Shown: positions 62,792-64,000 of the stretch, in pieces
How positions within the stretch are numbered: the stretch's first letter is position 1
Layout of the letters: each line of letters opens with the position of its first letter
Assembly (NCBI RefSeq): GCF_905171765.1
Contig: NC_053391.1
Location: 151,223,917-151,287,916 of the forward strand
Direction: 5' to 3'
Length of the DNA stretch: 64,000 nt
Source: Bufo bufo
Lineage: Eukaryota; Chordata; Amphibia; Anura; Bufonidae
The notes under the pieces: generated by a model
Told to the model about the DNA's origin: nothing
What the model saw: the letters and a program-made list of their open reading frames with translations, nothing else
Databases searched by the model: none
Program-made: the position numbers and the translations under genes

Positions 62792-64000
62792 ATGATGAGA
62801 GCGTCAAATAAGGAACGTGGCCCAGGTCGTGGTGCTGCTGGTGGAGCTCCTGTTGCAGGGAGAGGGCATGGTAGATCTGTGCCAGCTACACGCACAAGTG
62901 AAACCCCTTACTCAGGTGCGAGTAGGCGACAAAACCTACAGCTGTATTTGGTCGGGCCATATTGCTGCTCTACGAATGGTGAGGCCTGAACAAGTACAGG
63001 CGATAGTAGATTGGGTTGCTGACAGTGGATCCAGTTCCTTCAAATTGTCTCCCACCCAGTCTCCTGCTGTAAGACCACAGTTGGCACCTGCAGCCGATGT
63101 CCATCAGTCTTTCACCTCACCCCCTTGCAAAATAGGCCAAGCAGTCTGAGCCTCAAGTCATGCAGCAGTCTCTTCTGCTTTTTGATGACTCTGTTAGCAG
63201 GGTTTTTCCAGGGAGATCCACCTAGCCCTGCCCCAGAAGTGGAAGAGATTGAGTGCACCGATGCCCAACCACTTATTTTTGAATATGAGTACATGGGAGG
63301 ACCATCGCAGCACGTCTCGGATGATGACGAAACACAGGTTCTAACTGCTGGGGCTTTCAAAAGTGTGCAAACCGACAAGTAAGGCAGGGGTGAAGACTGG
63401 GTGGAAGATGATATGGAGGACGATGAGGTTCTCGACCCCACATGGAATCAAGGTCATGCGAGTGACCTATGTAGTTCGGAGGAAGAGGCGGTGGTCGCAC
63501 AGAGTCACCAGCACAGCAGAAGAGGGAGCAGGGTGCAAAAGCGGAGCGGCCGTCCTCTAGACAGTACGCCATCTACTGCCCATCCCAGCAAGGGACCGAG
63601 CAGACTAAAACCAGCTCCAAGGAGTTCCCTGGTGTGGCAGTTCTTCAGATAATGTGCTGACGACAAGACACGAGTAGTTTGCACGCTGTGCAATCAAAGA
63701 CTAAAGCGAGGCATAAACGTTCTCAACCTGAGCACAACCTGCATGACCAGGCATTTAAGTGCAAAGCACGAGCTGCAGTGGAGTAGCCACCTCAAAAACC
63801 AAGAAAGGTCTCTGCCTCCTCCTGCTTCCTCTTCTGCTGCAGTCTTGGTATATCCATCCACCTCTGGAGTGAGAGTGGCAACTGCCACCCCGCAAACAGA
63901 GGATCTGCCAACAACACCACCACCTGTGTCACCAAGCATCTCCACAATGTCCCACGGAAACGTTCAGCTCTCCATCTCCCAAACACTGGAGAGGAAGAGG
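62792..64000 (+). pseudogene. hAT transposase N-terminal part, one or more breaks, cut by window end
   Basis: ATG at 62,792: MMRASNKERGPGRGAAGG, an RG-rich leader. The frame is lost near 62,985. From 63,125 another frame gives an acidic region (PAPEVEEIECTDAQ, then EDDMEDDEVLDPTWNQGHAS), followed by SSLVWQFFR and the BED zinc finger (CTLCNQ, CMTRHLSAKHELQW). A TAA at 63,650-63,652 falls inside the finger just after WQFFR; the remnant at 9,400 has no stop at that position. The catalytic region lies outside the window. Some of the frame changes could be introns. Confidence 0.8.

Larger units (their letters stand above)
61055..64000 (+). mobile_element. hAT element with BED-finger transposase, left part
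   Basis: Starts TAGGGTTGAGCGAACC, the same terminus as the hAT derivative at 18,580, followed by TTCGGG-rich subterminal repeats and a shared block TCATACTACTTG...GTGATTGGCC. The preceding 8 bp are GTTACTAC; the matching right flank is beyond the window. Contains a long repetitive 5' region and a transposase gene running off the window end. Confidence 0.88.

Overview
The window looks like a piece of an amphibian (most likely anuran) genome made almost entirely of transposable elements. The basis is the company of families: BED-finger hAT elements whose ends carry TTCGGG-type repeats, TTAA-flanked piggyBac elements and palindromic MITEs, Tc1-like transposons, a CR1/L2-type LINE, Penelope-like elements with GIY-YIG endonucleases, a chromodomain Ty3/gypsy element and class I endogenous retroviruses. 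No host protein-coding gene, tRNA or rRNA gene was recognised. Species cannot be named from the sequence.

Layout. 643-7,625 is a complete but coding-defective minus-strand provirus (ERV1) with two 482-bp LTRs that read as identical, a 5-bp target duplication and a tRNA-Pro-type primer site. 7,740-11,173 is a decayed hAT copy with tandem-repeat UTRs. From 11,174 to about 39,186 lies one older minus-strand provirus (ERV2), about 7.5 kb of retroviral sequence cut apart by five later insertions: a CR1-like LINE (about 11,656-14,601), a 340-bp palindromic MITE (14,814-15,153), a 5.2-kb hAT derivative (18,580-23,828, itself containing tandem arrays and a fragment of another LTR element), a 6.5-kb piggyBac element (24,514-31,047) and a full-length Ty3/gypsy chromovirus (32,953-38,360). 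39,187-40,366 is another hAT remnant with a LINE tail inside.

41,347-42,939 is a Tc1-like transposon with an uninterrupted transposase; 43,328-44,529 a probable non-autonomous hAT-like element; 44,791-46,128 a second Tc1-like transposon with one stop codon, sitting in a TA array. 46,131 to about 52,068 is a decayed Penelope-like element (PLE1) split by a palindromic insertion. 52,087-59,736 is a second, well-preserved Penelope-like unit (PLE2): a minus-strand copy joined head to head with a 5'-truncated plus-strand copy, giving 3.06-kb inverted arms bounded by TA microsatellites. 61,055 to the window end is the left part of an autonomous-type hAT element with a BED-finger transposase.

The pieces best placed to be functional or recently active are the gypsy element (1,443-codon open frame, LTRs that read as identical), the first Tc1 (DD34E intact), both PLE2 reverse transcriptase frames, and ERV1, which must have been copied with proteins supplied in trans. 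All age statements are inferences from similarity read by eye; no alignment was run.
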